Positions 43,401 through 53,022 of a stretch of 64,000 nucleotides of DNA are shown piece by piece (the first letter of the stretch is position 1; every line of letters begins with the position of its first letter). A program made the position numbers and the translations under genes. The notes below the pieces were generated by a model. It was given only the letters and a program-made list of their open reading frames with translations, searched no databases and was not told the DNA's origin. This DNA is from Enoplolaimus lenunculus (Eukaryota; Nematoda; Enoplea; Enoplida; Thoracostomopsidae): the NCBI GenBank assembly GCA_030248215.1, contig JASANG010000627.1:248001-312000 (forward strand), read 5' to 3'.

Positions 43401-45323
43401 AAATTAAACAGTTTATGAAAAAATTAAAGGGGGGCGCCACTGCCATGGTGCAACCGGAATAACAACGTACCCAAACCAGAATTTGAAAAAAATCAACGAA
43501 AATGGAACCGGAAATGAAAAATGCATGTCTCCGACAAATTTATTTTAATTTTCTTTTTGCTACATTATTGGAGAAATAATCTTACTTGAAAATACGTATT
43601 TACTTAATCCGCCGTATTTTAGATTTTCTTTATACGCGGAAGCGCAATTTACCTTCGATGGTTTATTTTCGGTGATATTTTATTTTTGTTATCATTTATT
43701 AGTAAAATACTTAACTTCCTCTGACCAAAATGTAATACCGGAATTTTTAATCCTGTAAAAATTTACCGGGACCGGAAGGCGAAATATGTCGGAACAGGAA
43801 TTCCGGTTGCACCCTGGTCTCTGCCTACTCCATAAGTTTTTATTGAGAGTATGCCAGTTTTGTCTACTACGTATATATATAATTAATCATACGCACGGCA
43901 AAATGAACATCCCTATGTTAAACTATTAAAAAATGCAACTGGGAAGCAATTATTTTAAAATGCTACAATTTTGCTCACAAAGTTACCTTGAGTCTGAGAC
44001 TTTATTTGCACTCCCACAGTTTGTTGTTGATTGTCGTGGTACCATATCTATCGAGCGCGGACCTGGTTTCATTTGATATTGTTGTGCCCGGTTATTGCCA
44101 CTAGTACTGAAGTAATACGGTGCAGCTGCTCGCGCCCAAAAGTCATCATTCACCCCACCAGCTGCGCTTACGTTAGTCGACACGTAACCATTGGAAGAGT
44201 GCGAATCCGGAATGTTATTTAAACCGCAAGCAGTAGATATGGACGAGGGCGGTGGACACTGTGAAGTTGAAAACGGTGTCGGTACGCCATTGACAACTAG
44301 AAGCAGAAAAATGTGTATATATTCACGTATGTACATGTACGCGCGCGATCACTGACCCGAGATTGTTTTACTAGATATGTACCGGATATTGAATTTTTAC
44401 TGGAACAGGAACTCGATGAGGATTCTAACTGGACATGACATGTAAATAAATGTATATGCGCGCTCTTTGAAAAACCTTGATTCTGTACCTTAACTCAAGT
44501 GTATACCTTAGTCGACTCTGCTAGCTTGTGTTTTGTTTGCCCATCTCATTATCAGCATGTGAGGGAGGGAAATATTTTCCGAGTGGAGACTTCCACTAAA
44601 AAGATATCTGTTTGTAAATCAGTGAGCAATTTTCCAGTTTCCGTATTAATATATTTCGAACAATGGGCGAAATTTTCGCGTGAACAGTTGAAGCTGATGA
44701 ATAAAGGATAGTCAAATATATCTAAAATCTAACCGTTGCTCTTGCTATCTGACTTAACTGGCACCGATAACCGTTGATGTTGAGCAGAAGGCAGTGAACC
44801 AAAATCAAGTGATATGTTAGCGGCATTCGCAGTTCTAAGACGATTTAACCGAACACTGTCAGGTAAGCTCCTAGTTGAATGGCGACCATGCTTGGATGAC
44901 GTCGTCTGAAATTATATTGAGTGCAGGCATTTAGCTATCAAGCTGTGCAATAACGCTCGTTTTCAGTTTGAATTTTTTGAATAAAGAAAAATTCGTATAT
45001 ATATTTTCTAAATAGCACTCACATTTTAAAGTATGTCATACCATACCGTAAAGTTATGCATGTGCTAGCAACGATCTTCTAGTTTTTGCTGTTTAAATGA
45101 ACACCTGAATTTCTTATCCATAACTGTCAAGTCAAGGTGTATATATACCACATATTACGTATGACTGTACACTTATTAGAAAAGAAGACAAGCGGCGACA
45201 CAAGGCCATAATTCATTATCTCAAATCCACAACTCGGCAAGATGTGGTGTGGCAAATAATAACCCCAAAATTCTTACCTTAGAATGGCTGACATGACTTG
45301 CTCCTTGACCCATTGCCTGCGAA
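21293..45323 (-). CDS. Large N-myristoylated, coiled-coil, mostly disordered protein (19 exons, 2,598 aa)
   Basis: Exons in transcript order: 45288-45323, 44734-44905, 43987-44296, 43128-43247, 42590-43062, 40921-41622, 40287-40651, 39522-39644, 38588-38758, 36398-36790, 35914-36036, 33404-35511, 31893-32480, 29454-29775, 29204-29281, 28034-28242, 24333-24456, 23889-24072 and 21293-22488. All phases agree and the sum is 7,797 nt. The N-terminus MGQGASHVSHSK fits the N-myristoyltransferase consensus (Gly2, Ser6), so membrane attachment is likely. A coiled coil spans about residues 770-856. A proline-rich PPARPPKPPK at about 697-706 looks like an SH3 ligand. RSRSNSLESL (exon 11) resembles a 14-3-3 site. 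The rest is Ser/Asn/Thr-rich with acidic patches and a poly-Asn tract near the C-terminus. No enzyme domain is visible, and a scaffold role is only inference. Weakest joins: the exon 6 and exon 13 donors and the exon 17 acceptor. A split into two genes at exon 17 cannot be excluded. Confidence 0.72.
22572..23213 (+). repeat. Minisatellite array, about 3.5 units of 145-175 bp
   Basis: Repeated blocks are GGGTTTTTGGGTGCGAGGAA, CTCCAAAACCGATAATTGAA, TAGTTAGCTAATA and AATTTGCATATTAG. The array ends in a fixed tail, TTACGTGTGTTCGAGCTTCG, then a short hairpin GTAGTcccACTAC. It lies in the last intron of the large gene. The same family is inverted at 36880-37800. Confidence 0.8.
24333..24456 (-). 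CDS. Large gene exon 17 (or first exon of a separate gene)
   Basis: With acceptor GTTTAAG the exon joins in phase to exon 16 (KGW-QDSVAKKQTMSVE). The acceptor is not the usual TTTCAG, but the collagen gene here also uses a TTTAAAG acceptor. The alternative is a gene start at the ATG at 24428 (MSVERESSPPCTE). The donor is AAG|GTGAGA. Confidence 0.5.
25049..26437. mobile_element. CAGGG-ended element with GTCTCGG subterminal repeats
   Basis: This element of about 1.4 kb starts CAGGGATGGGTGGTCTCGG and ends with GCCGAGACCGCTTATCCCTG. The flanks ATGCACGC and CAGCACGG share GCACG. A second inner start, CAGGGGTGGGCGGTCTCGG, at 25107 suggests a nested or duplicated end. GAGACC/GGTCTC units recur near both ends. 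A fold-back (arms about 25668-25745 and 25853-25945, sharing AAAGTTTGGCGGCGAT) sits inside. Intron 16 of the large gene. Confidence 0.65.
26551..26757 (+). repeat. Tandem duplication, 2 x 103 bp
   Basis: Two adjacent units begin CGTAACAAATTTAAATAGA and end TTATCGTTATAATCGA, with a few differences. Intronic, non-coding. Confidence 0.8.
28034..28242 (-). CDS. Large gene exons 15-16 region (exon 16)
   Basis: Exon 16 runs from acceptor TTTTGTAG to donor GATG|GTTAGT, 69 codons plus 2 nt: TTAVWHSAQALEQQASLEFR and onward to MAPKGW. Exon 15 is a separate 26-codon exon at 29204-29281 (TEADFQNSFGSAGQEGLHDY), phase 0 to 0 with a GTAAGT donor. Both are short, acidic and polar. Confidence 0.68.
28305..28660. 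mobile_element. CAGGG-type MITE, GTTCCTG repeats
   Basis: The ends are GAGGGTTCCACCGG and the inverse CCGTTGGAACCCTG. GTTCCTGCA and ATTCCTGTTCCTG units recur near the ends. There is no clear target duplication. Intron 15 of the large gene. Confidence 0.6.
28775..29137. mobile_element. CAGGG-type MITE, GATTCC subterminal repeats
   Basis: The left end is CAGGGTGCAATCGGATTCCG, followed by repeated GATTCCGATTACGATT-like units. The right end is TTCCGCTTTGCACCCTG. The flanks GTTAGGGC and GGTGAGGC are only partly alike, so it is old. Intron 15 of the large gene, about 115 bp from the previous element. Confidence 0.65.
29454..29775 (-). CDS. Large gene exon 14
   Basis: Acceptor TTTTTCAG, donor ACCGAA|GTAAGT, one base plus 107 codons. 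It encodes DQISYRISGSACGFLLRYNS and a Ser/Cys-rich tail (SCVSCSQSYPDS). The Merlin transposon occupies the intron just upstream in the transcript. Confidence 0.68.
29911..31702 (+). mobile_element. Degenerate Merlin (IS1595-like) DNA transposon
   Basis: Inverted repeats of about 300 bp at each end share blocks such as TCAAAAATGCC, CGCATCTCTGCAC and GGAATTTCCGCCTA. The outermost bases are roughly GGTCTCCG and the inverse of AGTATCCG, so the ends are approximate. The interior holds a broken transposase. Each inverted repeat has tRNA-like sequence at its inner part (30127-30199 on +, 31423-31493 on -). The element lies in intron 13 of the large gene. Confidence 0.75.
30758..31255 (+). pseudogene. 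Merlin transposase remnant
   Basis: Three blocks in changing frames match the Merlin/ISXO2-like transposase family. The first is a zinc-ribbon half followed by the conserved lead-in (DRYVWRCPRCRLRASVRSAS). The second is VIVQVDECCG, with the first catalytic Asp (about 31010-31040). The third is WVLGIYDATQCRGSIHLADR and onward to IPIIHNFVLPGTTIWADDLA, with the second catalytic Asp. At least two frame changes and one stop interrupt the gene, so it is inactive. I did not find the third catalytic residue. Confidence 0.75.
31893..32480 (-). CDS. Large gene exon 13
   Basis: The acceptor TTTGCAG is followed by T-GAT-CAA, joining as R-DQQAESSAESLIWDS. The low end is uncertain: donor AACGG|GTATAT gives the phase 2 needed by exon 14, but the frame stays open to 31775. 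Exon 14 also starts T-GAT-CAA, so the two may be alternative exons or an old duplication of the exon border. Confidence 0.6.
32803..33247. mobile_element. CAGGG-type MITE, GGAACC repeats
   Basis: The degenerate left end is CAGAATGCAAACGGAATTCC; the right end is CCGGTTGTACCCTA. The flanks GTGACAAG and GTGATAAG match at 7 of 8 positions. GGTTCCGG and CCGGTTCC units recur. Intron 12 of the large gene. Confidence 0.7.
33404..35511 (-). CDS. Large gene exon 12: 2.1-kb central exon
   Basis: 702 complete codons are read without interruption, the strongest single coding signal in the window. Acceptor ATTTTAG, donor AGCG|GTAAAT (phase 2). The sequence is polar and mixed in composition, with one more ordered-looking stretch near its end (VIMAPYICTASFHVLIAGLN followed by an Arg-rich segment). 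No known domain is recognised. Confidence 0.85.
36398..36790 (-). CDS. Large gene exon 10: end of coiled coil plus linker
   Basis: It starts TLNDENSNLRKRCVKLEWEN, which extends the heptads of exon 9 by about 30 residues. A Thr/Ser/Asp-rich linker follows. Acceptor TTTCAG, donor GTAAGT, phase 0 to 0, 131 codons. Confidence 0.78.
36880..37800 (-). repeat. Minisatellite array, about 5 units, inverted relative to 22572-23213
   Basis: On the complement strand the array ends with the same tail (TTACGTGTGTTCGAGCTTCG, ACTACGACTGG) as the array at 22572. Units carry CCTCCAAAACCGATAATTGA-type, GTGCGAGGAATCTG and TTTGCATATTAG blocks. Beyond it, 37860-38000 has TTCAGCGGTTCTTGAGAT and repeated GGACGGACA, then GCTTCGCTCGGAGTTTCGCT, probably part of the same mobile unit. 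Intron 9 of the large gene. Confidence 0.75.
38588..38758 (-). CDS. Large gene exon 9: coiled coil
   Basis: The 57 codons run in phase 0 to phase 0, from acceptor GTTTCAG to donor GTAAAC. NTEEDIATERKLRQNLEREK and on to RLEQQKISQK shows regular heptads of Leu/Ile/Ala with charged residues. The coil continues into exon 10. Confidence 0.78.
39191..39306 (+). repeat. Tandem repeat, 3 x 40 bp
   Basis: Three 40-bp units of CTGGAAATCC-CTCATTCTCC-GCGTGGGCAGGCGC, GC-richer than the surroundings, lie in intron 8 of the large gene beside a fragment of the GGCC/TTAGGC-like family (39114-39185). Confidence 0.8.
39941..40340 (+). repeat. Tandem duplication, 2 x about 200 bp, covering an exon end
   Basis: Units 39941-40142 and 40143-40340 share AATCAGAATTCTG, TTGAGTTACTATAACAAAA and ACTAACCTTTTTAATATTTG. 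The duplicated segment includes the last about 50 bases of exon 7 of the large gene and its GTTAGT donor. Confidence 0.8.
40287..40651 (-). CDS. Large gene exon 7: SH3-ligand exon
   Basis: The acceptor is TTTCAG and the donor AAG|GTTAGT. It contains LISSMPPARPPKPPKLLDH, a proline-rich stretch with an RxxK core known to bind SH3 domains. The last about 50 bases and the donor are duplicated about 198 bp downstream (see 39941-40340). Confidence 0.7.
40921..41622 (-). CDS. Large gene exon 6
   Basis: The acceptor is TTTCAG. The exon encodes GKQRHNDRRAHASGYRKSTR and on to YGDQF. It is Ser/His/Asn-rich and basic at its start. The donor TTTC|GTAATA is chosen because it is the only clear site giving the phase 1 that exon 7 needs. 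Another possible end about 40 bases further downstream (lower coordinate) has a poorer donor. Confidence 0.6.
41744..42114. mobile_element. CAGGG-ended MITE, (GGAACC)n subterminal repeats, best preserved copy
   Basis: This 371-bp element has perfect 17-bp inverted ends, CAGGGTGCAACCGGAAT, and a perfect 8-bp duplication, AATTCAGA (41736-41743 and 42115-42122). Runs of CCGGAACCGGAACCGGAA lie near both ends. It has no transposase. Intron 5 of the large gene. Its good preservation suggests recent movement. Confidence 0.88.
42256..42487. mobile_element. CAGGG-type MITE, GGAGCC repeats
   Basis: The left end is CAGGGTTCAATCGGAGCC; the right end is GGATATCCGGTTGAGCC with a decayed tip. The flanks GCGCTAGG and ACGCTAGA share CGCTAG. 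GGAGCC/CGGAGC units occur at both ends. Intron 5 of the large gene, 140 bp from the previous element. Confidence 0.65.
42590..43062 (-). CDS. Large gene exon 5
   Basis: The acceptor is TATATAG and the donor TCAG|GTCAGT, entered in phase 2 and left in phase 1. The 157 complete codons begin NQLRVGWDVPNTIKS and end PVVDNS, joining as VDNSGKQRHNDRR to exon 6. The exon is polar and rich in Trp, His and Ser; no domain is recognised. Confidence 0.68.
43444..43816. mobile_element. CAGGG-type MITE, (GGAACC)n family
   Basis: The ends are CATGGTGCAACCGGAATAAC and ATTCCGGTTGCACCCTG. The flanks GCCACTGC and GTCTCTGC match at 6 of 8 positions. The interior aligns with the 41744-42114 copy but is more diverged. 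Intron 3 of the large gene. Confidence 0.75.
45288..45323 (-). CDS. Large gene exon 1: start and myristoylation signal
   Basis: The 12 codons MGQGASHVSHSK are followed by a GTAAGA donor in phase 0. Gly2 and Ser6 are the key myristoylation residues. The LTR-element locus starts about 1.1 kb upstream (46428), in the opposite orientation. A related copy of this exon, with small differences, appears inverted at about 54136-54171 inside the suspected assembly duplication. Confidence 0.7.
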
Positions 45324-46427
45324 TCAGACTTACGAATGAAAGACACCAGCAAAACGTATACAATTACAACTCAGTATGTCAACTTGATCCTAAACTACAT
45401 CTGAAACAGTGAAACTGTAAAAATATACACCTGGCATTATGCCTATAGAGTTGTCGTTTGAAAAACCAGAAAATGAACCAAATTTAAAAATCATAGCTAT
45501 GTACGTACCTATAATATTGTCAAGTATACACCTTCCCATGACCGTTCATTTTCAAATTTTAATACAAAAAGAGGCCAATGTTACCCTAAAGGTTGACCTA
45601 TTTTCCTGGAACAGAAATGTACCAGGACTACACACAACAAATATAATTGGGACAGCCGGACAGTTGAACAGCGGGACAGTTGGACAGCGATCAGGGGTCC
45701 AAAGCAGGATGGGGCCTGTCGCCCCCCAAATGCCCCCACAATAAAGCAATTCATTTATTGGAATCCTTATCTTGCTCAGCTTGAACGTCCTTTTTACTGG
45801 GGGTCAGGAGGTGCTGCAATCCGACGAGAAAAGTAAACACTGTCAGTCCTGCACATTTTCAGCATATATGGGGTCAGGGGATCGGCATCCCCTCTCCCTC
45901 CGAGAAAATGTAACACAACAATAAATATATATTTTTATATACATATTACATATTATCTATAATATATGTATATATTTATATATGGCTGTGCATATATAAA
46001 CAAGAATGCATATGTTTGCACTCCTGGTATATTGCTGTCCCGGGACAATGGGGTGGCTTTTACCGCAACATGGGCCCAAAAAGATATCTAGCTAGCAGCA
46101 TGTACTTCATTAATTCCTTTAACCCATCATAGCCCAGATCAAAACTTTTTACATAGTCCGGAACTGAGCATTTATTTAACCATTCAACCTTTGAATGTCC
46201 TTGTTAATAAAATTGAAATTGCCTTAATAGATAATAAGCCTAAATATTACCGTACAATAAAACATACAATTATCCAACTAATAAATGTCGCTGTTATACT
46301 TTTGTGTACTACACATTTAAAACTTGTGTAGTTTATTAATTAAGCTTTCGGTCTTTTTATTCTAGTTTTAATTACGTCTATTTCAAAAAGAAATAAAAAA
46401 ATTTGACAACAGTTCATATACTGATTG
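45324..46427. other. Upstream region of the large gene
   Basis: Host DNA between the large gene's start and the LTR-element junction. No further gene is supportable; a TATATA-rich stretch lies at 45925-45985. Near-copies occur at about 53023-54135 (inverted) and 55232-56256 (direct). The 101-codon frame at 45439-45744 is present in the first two copies but broken in the third, so I do not call it a gene. Confidence 0.5.
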
Positions 46428-49400
46428 TGTAGCGTATGTGTTCTGGCTTAGAATAAAAATAAAATTTTAAAAAATAAAATAGATTCGAAGGATCGAAAAA
46501 AGGTTTTGAAGAAAAAATATTTTTTGATTAATAAATTGTGGTTTTTGACGAGGCAGTTGAATGATATTTGTTTTATTGTATTTACTTAATACTTCGAAAA
46601 GCGCAAATAAACGCAAAGACTAAAGAAGTTACTTCTACATTAAAACGACTACCAAATCTGGTTTGACGATAAATTTCGAAATATAATTCAAATTGACGTA
46701 GTGTTTCACCAAATCCAATCAACTCCAGTTGTCACGGCATTTTACCGAATCACAACGAAACAAACAATTTCCACTGGGTTAAGTCAAACTCGCAGTCACT
46801 GCATTTTGGCGCCCAACATGAGCAACAACACATCAAACCTGTTTGAAAAACGCCGATTTATCAAGATAGAAAAATAATGAAATGGTAAACTAAACCATGA
46901 TATCCCAATGCAACTAGTAATTTTTACTTGAATAATTTTATGTGACCATTTTTTGCTAATCAAAAACTGCAATTAAACAAACTTCTAAGAAATTAAGAAC
47001 TCGTAGTTACGGTAAGCTTTCACGAAAACCAGCCAAAACCATGCTATCCACCACTCATAACTCAAATCAAATTTTGCCAATATTAAGTAACTCTACAGTT
47101 ATTTTAGCAGAACCATTTACTGGCACTGATACAGCCAAAAATATAAAGGTCTGGTTTAGAGATTTTATTCGCGTTGCAAACACTAATAACTGGTCAGCAA
47201 GTAGCCGTAAACAAATTTTGCCAGCTTTGTTAACTTACCGTGCCGGATCATTTTTTGATTCACTAAACCATTACTGAAGTTTTGATGAAATTAAAACTAA
47301 AATGATAGAAAAGTTTACCCCTGAAAGTGGAATGAGTTGGGCAGAACTAAACATTCGATACCAACAATCACACGAAACAATCGACGATTTTGCAGAGGCA
47401 ATCCACAACTTCGTGCAAAAATCTTACCCTATTGCACCAGAACACGAAATGAACGATACAAAGTTAAAAAACTTTGTTTATCGCTAATTGCCGCAGTACC
47501 AGCAAATACTACTTCAAAAAGACATTGCAAAAATGACAATTGACGAAGCTATAACACTTGCAAAATGGCAAGAAAATGCAATAAAGCAAATATGTGTCAC
47601 ACAAAACATGTCACAACAACCGCCAAACACATTCACACATGATAATACTTTGTTAAAAGCAATACAACAATTATGGGTCATCCACGTTATAATGCGCCCG
47701 CTAATGTAAGAATTTGTCCAACCACCCGGTAGGGAGCTGTGTGCAAATCGAAGCTGCAACTAACGTGTAGGTACAATTTTATGCGGTATGCAGACACTAT
47801 TAATTGTCCCTACACTGTCCGAAGGCAGTCGGAACCAAAGATAAAAAATTAAGCATCACAAATAAGTGTATATATGTAATTGTGTTGTTGTTATGCATGT
47901 TTGCGATGCTATATGAACACAGTGCAATATGTCTTTAAGTCCTCGTTAGGGACTACCGGACATTATAGTGGTCTCGTAACAGAGTGTTAAAACGACGTCG
48001 GGCCTTACTTAACCCAACATTTTTTGCAGTAGCGCCTGCAGTATAACGTGGATTTCCATTAACAGAAAAATTAACGCAACCAAACACAGCACAACTCAGC
48101 TACCATAGATCCATTTGAAAAAGATTAAATAAACTTGAGACTGGATTTGAAAGTTACATCGAATCAACTACTCAATAAATACAACTTAATTAGAACACGC
48201 GCAAAACAAACCAAAGACCAAACTACACAAAAACAAATACACTGCTTCATATGCAACCGAACAATCATTTTACAAGCCAATGTCGATCACTTCCCCAAAA
48301 GAGACCATCGCTACTCAAAACATTCAACCATTAATACAAACACAACAATCACAATCAGCTGTACAATCGCAAATTCCACAAATACAGCCCAATTGGTTTA
48401 ACTCACAACAACCATCAGCTAATTTCACAGGTCCAAGGGAAAACTAATCCGGACTCCCTTAGGGGAAAGGCGAGTCCATAAAAACACACATATAAATCCC
48501 TCAAAAGAATGCTTACCAACAAAATCAGTTTTTCACTCAAAAGTATGTTCTACTAGCTGCCATTTATAATGCAAAAATTGGTAAAGACATTTTTGTCGAA
48601 CCTTATGCGATTCTGGTTCTGAAATAAACATAATAAGTGAAAAGTTTTTTCTGTTATTCCCAAAGGAATGATAGCAAAAATTAGGATCCAAGATCACTAA
48701 TCTCTGTTACCGGCAATCATTAAACATAATCGAAGTTATTCAATTCCGCTAACAATAGGGTTATTAGAACAACTAAAATTTTTCGTCGTCCAGAAGCCCA
48801 CCATGATTGCATCATTGGTACACAGTTGTTTCACATGGAAATCTGAATTTTTCAACGTTTCCTACAGTTACATGGTATAAAAATACCATTCATACAGCGG
48901 AATATTGAAAACACACTTGCGTCGTCTGTAACTTTGATAGGACCGTTTGCATACCTCCTCTTCTGAAAAAGTTTGTTGGGCAAAAATTGAGTAAAGCTTA
49001 GATAACTGCGATGTATTATTTTCACCCAGCCAATTTCTACCGTTCTAAAAGCAAGAATCAACTGGAATTTGTTCTTGGAGCACATAGTCTCCCCACGCCA
49101 AGCAAAAATTCCAATCAAATTAATTAATTTGTGTTATGTTCCATAACCCTGCAACCCAATACAATTTTAATCATGCGAAAAGTACACACAATTAAATAAA
49201 AATCTAGCAAGCACTTGCACGCACCCTTCTCAAACAAATGCAAATCAGCAAACACGATTGTACCGAAAGGAGCGCTTCAGCGGATGCCAATATGAATGAG
49301 GAACAGAAAGACACAGCTAGTTACTGCAAGAATATACACATATTTGAATCAGAATACATCCTTTTGACCACACAACTAACAAACATAAATTGACACTGGA

Positions 49401-49727
49401 GCGAATACCTATGAGCAAGTAGCGTACAATATCCCCCTCTCAAAAAGCCATAATGTCTGAACATGTTAATCTATGTTGAATAAAGGTGTTATAGACCATC
49501 AACAGTCCGTGGTCTTCCCAGTTGTTCTTGTTCCAAATGGAAAATTCGTTTTTGTGTCGATTACAAGGTTAAATAAAATTACTAAACGTACACGTATCCA
49601 GTCCCGCGATTGATGATACCTTAGATCACTGGGAAAGAAGCTATTTTTCGACGTTGATATCAGTTCAGATACTGGCATGGTCCCATACACGACTCGAAAA
49701 GAAAAACTGTACATACAAAATTTTGCT
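46428..49727 (+). mobile_element. Ty3/gypsy LTR element, 5' part (duplicate of 56257 copy)
   Basis: It contains a 5' LTR (46428-46803, TG...CA), a primer site at 46807-46823 and gag (from 47041), and reaches into the reverse-transcriptase region, where the palindrome turns. It is preceded by GATTG (46423-46427), the same target duplication as the full copy. It is therefore the same insertion represented twice, not a separate one. Broken. Confidence 0.8.
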
Positions 49728-49849
49728 CGAAATCGGGGGTTGAAGTACTGGTGCCGTCGTAGAGCTGTTCAGGCGTGCAAAAGCAGTTGCAATCGGCACC
49801 ATACAAAGCTTACATTTTTACGCGTAGAATTTATTTTGGTTACGTGATT

Positions 49850-52800
49850 GATGAAAATTTTGTATGTACAGTTTTTCTTTATCGAGTCCGTTATGGGCCC
49901 CAGTTCCTGACTGTATCCAACGTCGAAAATAGCTTCTTTTCCAGTGATTAGGTATATCATCCGCTGGTCGTTCACGTTTAGATTTTATTTACCGTCTTAT
50001 CGCGATTTTTCATTTTTTGGACAAGACAACTGGCCCACCTCTTATGGTTCTATACACCTTTATTCAACAAGATTTAACATGTTCAGCATTATGGCTTTTT
50101 GAGAGGGGGATACTCTGTACGCTACTTGCTTATAGGTATTTCGCTACCAGTGTATTTATGTTCTGTTAGTTGTGTGCGTCCAAGTTTATTTGATTCAAAT
50201 ATTCAGTATATTCTTGCAGTACTTATCATGTTGTCTTTCTGTTCCTCATTCATATTGCATCCGCTGACCTCCTTTCGTCAATCGTGTTTTGCTGATTTGC
50301 ATTTGTTTGGAGGGTCGGTCTTCTGTTTTTATTTAATTGTGTGTACTTTTCATATCCTAATTGTATTGGGTTGCAGGGTTATTGGACATACACAAATTAA
50401 TTAATTTGATTGGATTTTTCTTGGCGTGGTTTGGCCAGACTATGTGCTCCAAGACAAATTCCAGTTGATTCTTGCTTTTAGCGTTGAATTGGCTGTGGTA
50501 AATTCATCGCAGTTATCTAGCTTTACTCAATTTTTGCCCACAAACTTTTTCAGTAAGAGGAGGTATGCAAACGGTTCCTATCAAAGTTACAGACGACGCA
50601 AGTGTGTTTTCAATATTCCGCTGTATGAATGGTATTTTTATACCATGTAACTGTAGGAAACGTTTTGAAAAATTCAGATTTCCATGTGAAACAACTGTGT
50701 TACCAATGATCATCATGGTGGCGTTCTGCGCGAAAAATTTTAGTTGTTTTTCTATAACCCTATTGTTAGCGGATTTGAATAACTTCGATTATGTTTAATT
50801 TGTCCGGTAACAGGATTAGTGATCTTGGATTCTCTTGATTTTTCTCATTCCTTTGGGATAACAGAAAAACTTTTTCACTTATTATGTTTATTTCAGACCA
50901 GATCGCATAGGTTTCGACATGTCTTTACCAATTTTTGCATTATAAATCAGCTTAGTAGCATACTTTTGAGTGAACTGATTTTGTTGGTAACATTCTTTTG
51001 AGGGATTTATATGTGTGTTTTTATCGGACTCGCCTTTCCCCTGGTCCGGATTAGTTTTCCCTTGCCTGTGAAATTAGCTGATGGTTGTTGTGAGTTAAAC
51101 CAATTGGGCTGTATTTGTGGATTTGCGATTGTCAGCTGATTGTGATTGTTGTGTTTGTATTAATGGTTGAATGTTTTGAGTAGCGATGGTTCTCTTTTGG
51201 GGAAGTTCCATTGGCTTGTAAAATGATTGTTTCGGTTGATATGAGCAGTGTATTTGTTTTTGTGTAGTTTGCTAGTTACTTTGGTTTGTTTTGCGCGTTG
51301 TTTTACTAATTAAGTTGTCTATTTTTTATTGAGTAGTTCATCTCGATGTTAACTCTTCATCCAGTCTAGTTTATTTAATCTTTTTCAAATGGATCTATGG
51401 TAGCTGCAGTTGTTGCTGTGTTTGGTTGCGTTAATTTTTCTGTTAATGGAACATCCACGTTTACTCAGGCGCTCTGCAAAATGTCTGGTCTAGTAAGCCG
51501 CGTCGTTTAACACACTCTTTACGCCACTATTGTCCGAGTCCCTCGAGGACTTAAAGACATATTCACTGTGTTCATATCCGCACATGCATACAACAACACA
51601 AATCATATATACACTTATTTGTTATCTTAATTTTTTATCTTTTTTCCGCTCCTTCGGCAGTGTCGGGCAATTAATAGTGTCTCGCCGCAAAAATTCCTCC
51701 GTAGTTGCCCTCGATTTTCACAGTCCCTCCGTGTACAAATTCTTACATTAGCGGGCGCATTATAACGTGGATGACCCATAATTGTTGTATTCTTTTAACA
51801 AAGTATTTCATGTGTGAATGTGTTTGGCGGTTGTTGTGACATGTTTTGTGTGACACATATTTGCTTTATTGCATTTTCTTGCCATTTTGCAAGTGTTATA
51901 GCTTCGTCAATTGTCATTTTTGCAATGTCTTTTTGAAGTAGTATTTGCTGGTACTGCGGCAATTAGCGATAAACAAAGTTTTTTAACTTTGTATCGTTCA
52001 TTTCGTGTTCTGGTGCAATAGGGTAAGATTTTTGCACGAAGTTGTGGATTGCCTCTGCAAAATCGTCGATTGTTTCGTGTGATTGTTGGTATCGAATGTT
52101 TAGTTCTGCCCAACTCATTCCACTTTCAGGGGTAAACTTTTCTATCATTTTAGTTTTAATTTCATCAAAACTTCAGTAATGGTTTAGTGAATCAAAAAAT
52201 GATCCGGCACGGTAAGTTAACAAAGCTGGCAAAATTTGTTTACGGCTACTTGCTGACCAGTTATTAGTGTTTGCAACGCGAATAAAATCTCTAAACCAGA
52301 CCTTTATATTTTTGGCTGTATCAGTGCCAGTAAATGGTTCTGCTAAAATAACTGTAGAGTTACTTAATATTGGCAAAATTTGATTTGAGTTATGAGTGGT
52401 GGATAGCATGGTTTTGGCTGGTTTTCGTGAAAGCTTACCGTAACTACGAGTTCTTAATTTCTTAGAAGTTTGTTTAATTGCAGTTTTTGATTAGCAAAAA
52501 ATGGTCACATAAAATTATTCAAGTAAAAATTACTAGTTGCATTGGGATATCATGGTTTAGTTTACCATTTCATTATTTTTCTATCTTGATAAATCGGCGT
52601 TTTTCAAACAGGTTTGATGTGTTGTTGCTCACGTTGGGCGCCAAAATGCAGTGACTGCGAGTTTGACTTAACCCAGTGGAAATTGTTTGTTTCGTTGTGA
52701 TTCGGTAAAATGCCGTGACAACTGGAGTTGATTGGATTTGGTGAAACACTACGTCAATTTGAATTATATTTCGAAATTTATCGTCAAACCAGATTTGGTA

Positions 52801-53022
52801 GTCGTTTTAATGTAGAAGTAACTTCTTTAGTCTTTGCGTTTATTTGCGCTTTTCGAAGTATTAAGTAAATACAATAAAACAAATATCATTCAACTGCCTC
52901 GTCAAAAACCACAATTTATTAATCAAAAAATATTTTTTCTTCAAAACCTTTTTTCGATCCTTCGAATCTATTTTATTTTTTAAAATTTTATTTTTATTCT
53001 AAGCCAGAACACATACGCTACA
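49850..53022 (-). mobile_element. Ty3/gypsy LTR element, 5' part, inverted duplicate
   Basis: Reverse-complement image of 46428-49727: LTR 52647-53022, primer site 52627-52643, gag ending its upstream side near 52409. The junction CAATC (53023-53027) is the complement of GATTG. The same host flank follows. Broken; probably an assembly product. Confidence 0.8.

Noticed and set aside
45439-45744. 101-codon host frame repeated three times
   Set aside because: The repeats are the duplicated flank; the frame is not kept in the third copy and has no start context or domain.
46428-53022. Independent insertions of the LTR element in opposite orientations
   Set aside because: All copies share the same host flank and the same GATTG junction, so they are duplicates of one insertion.
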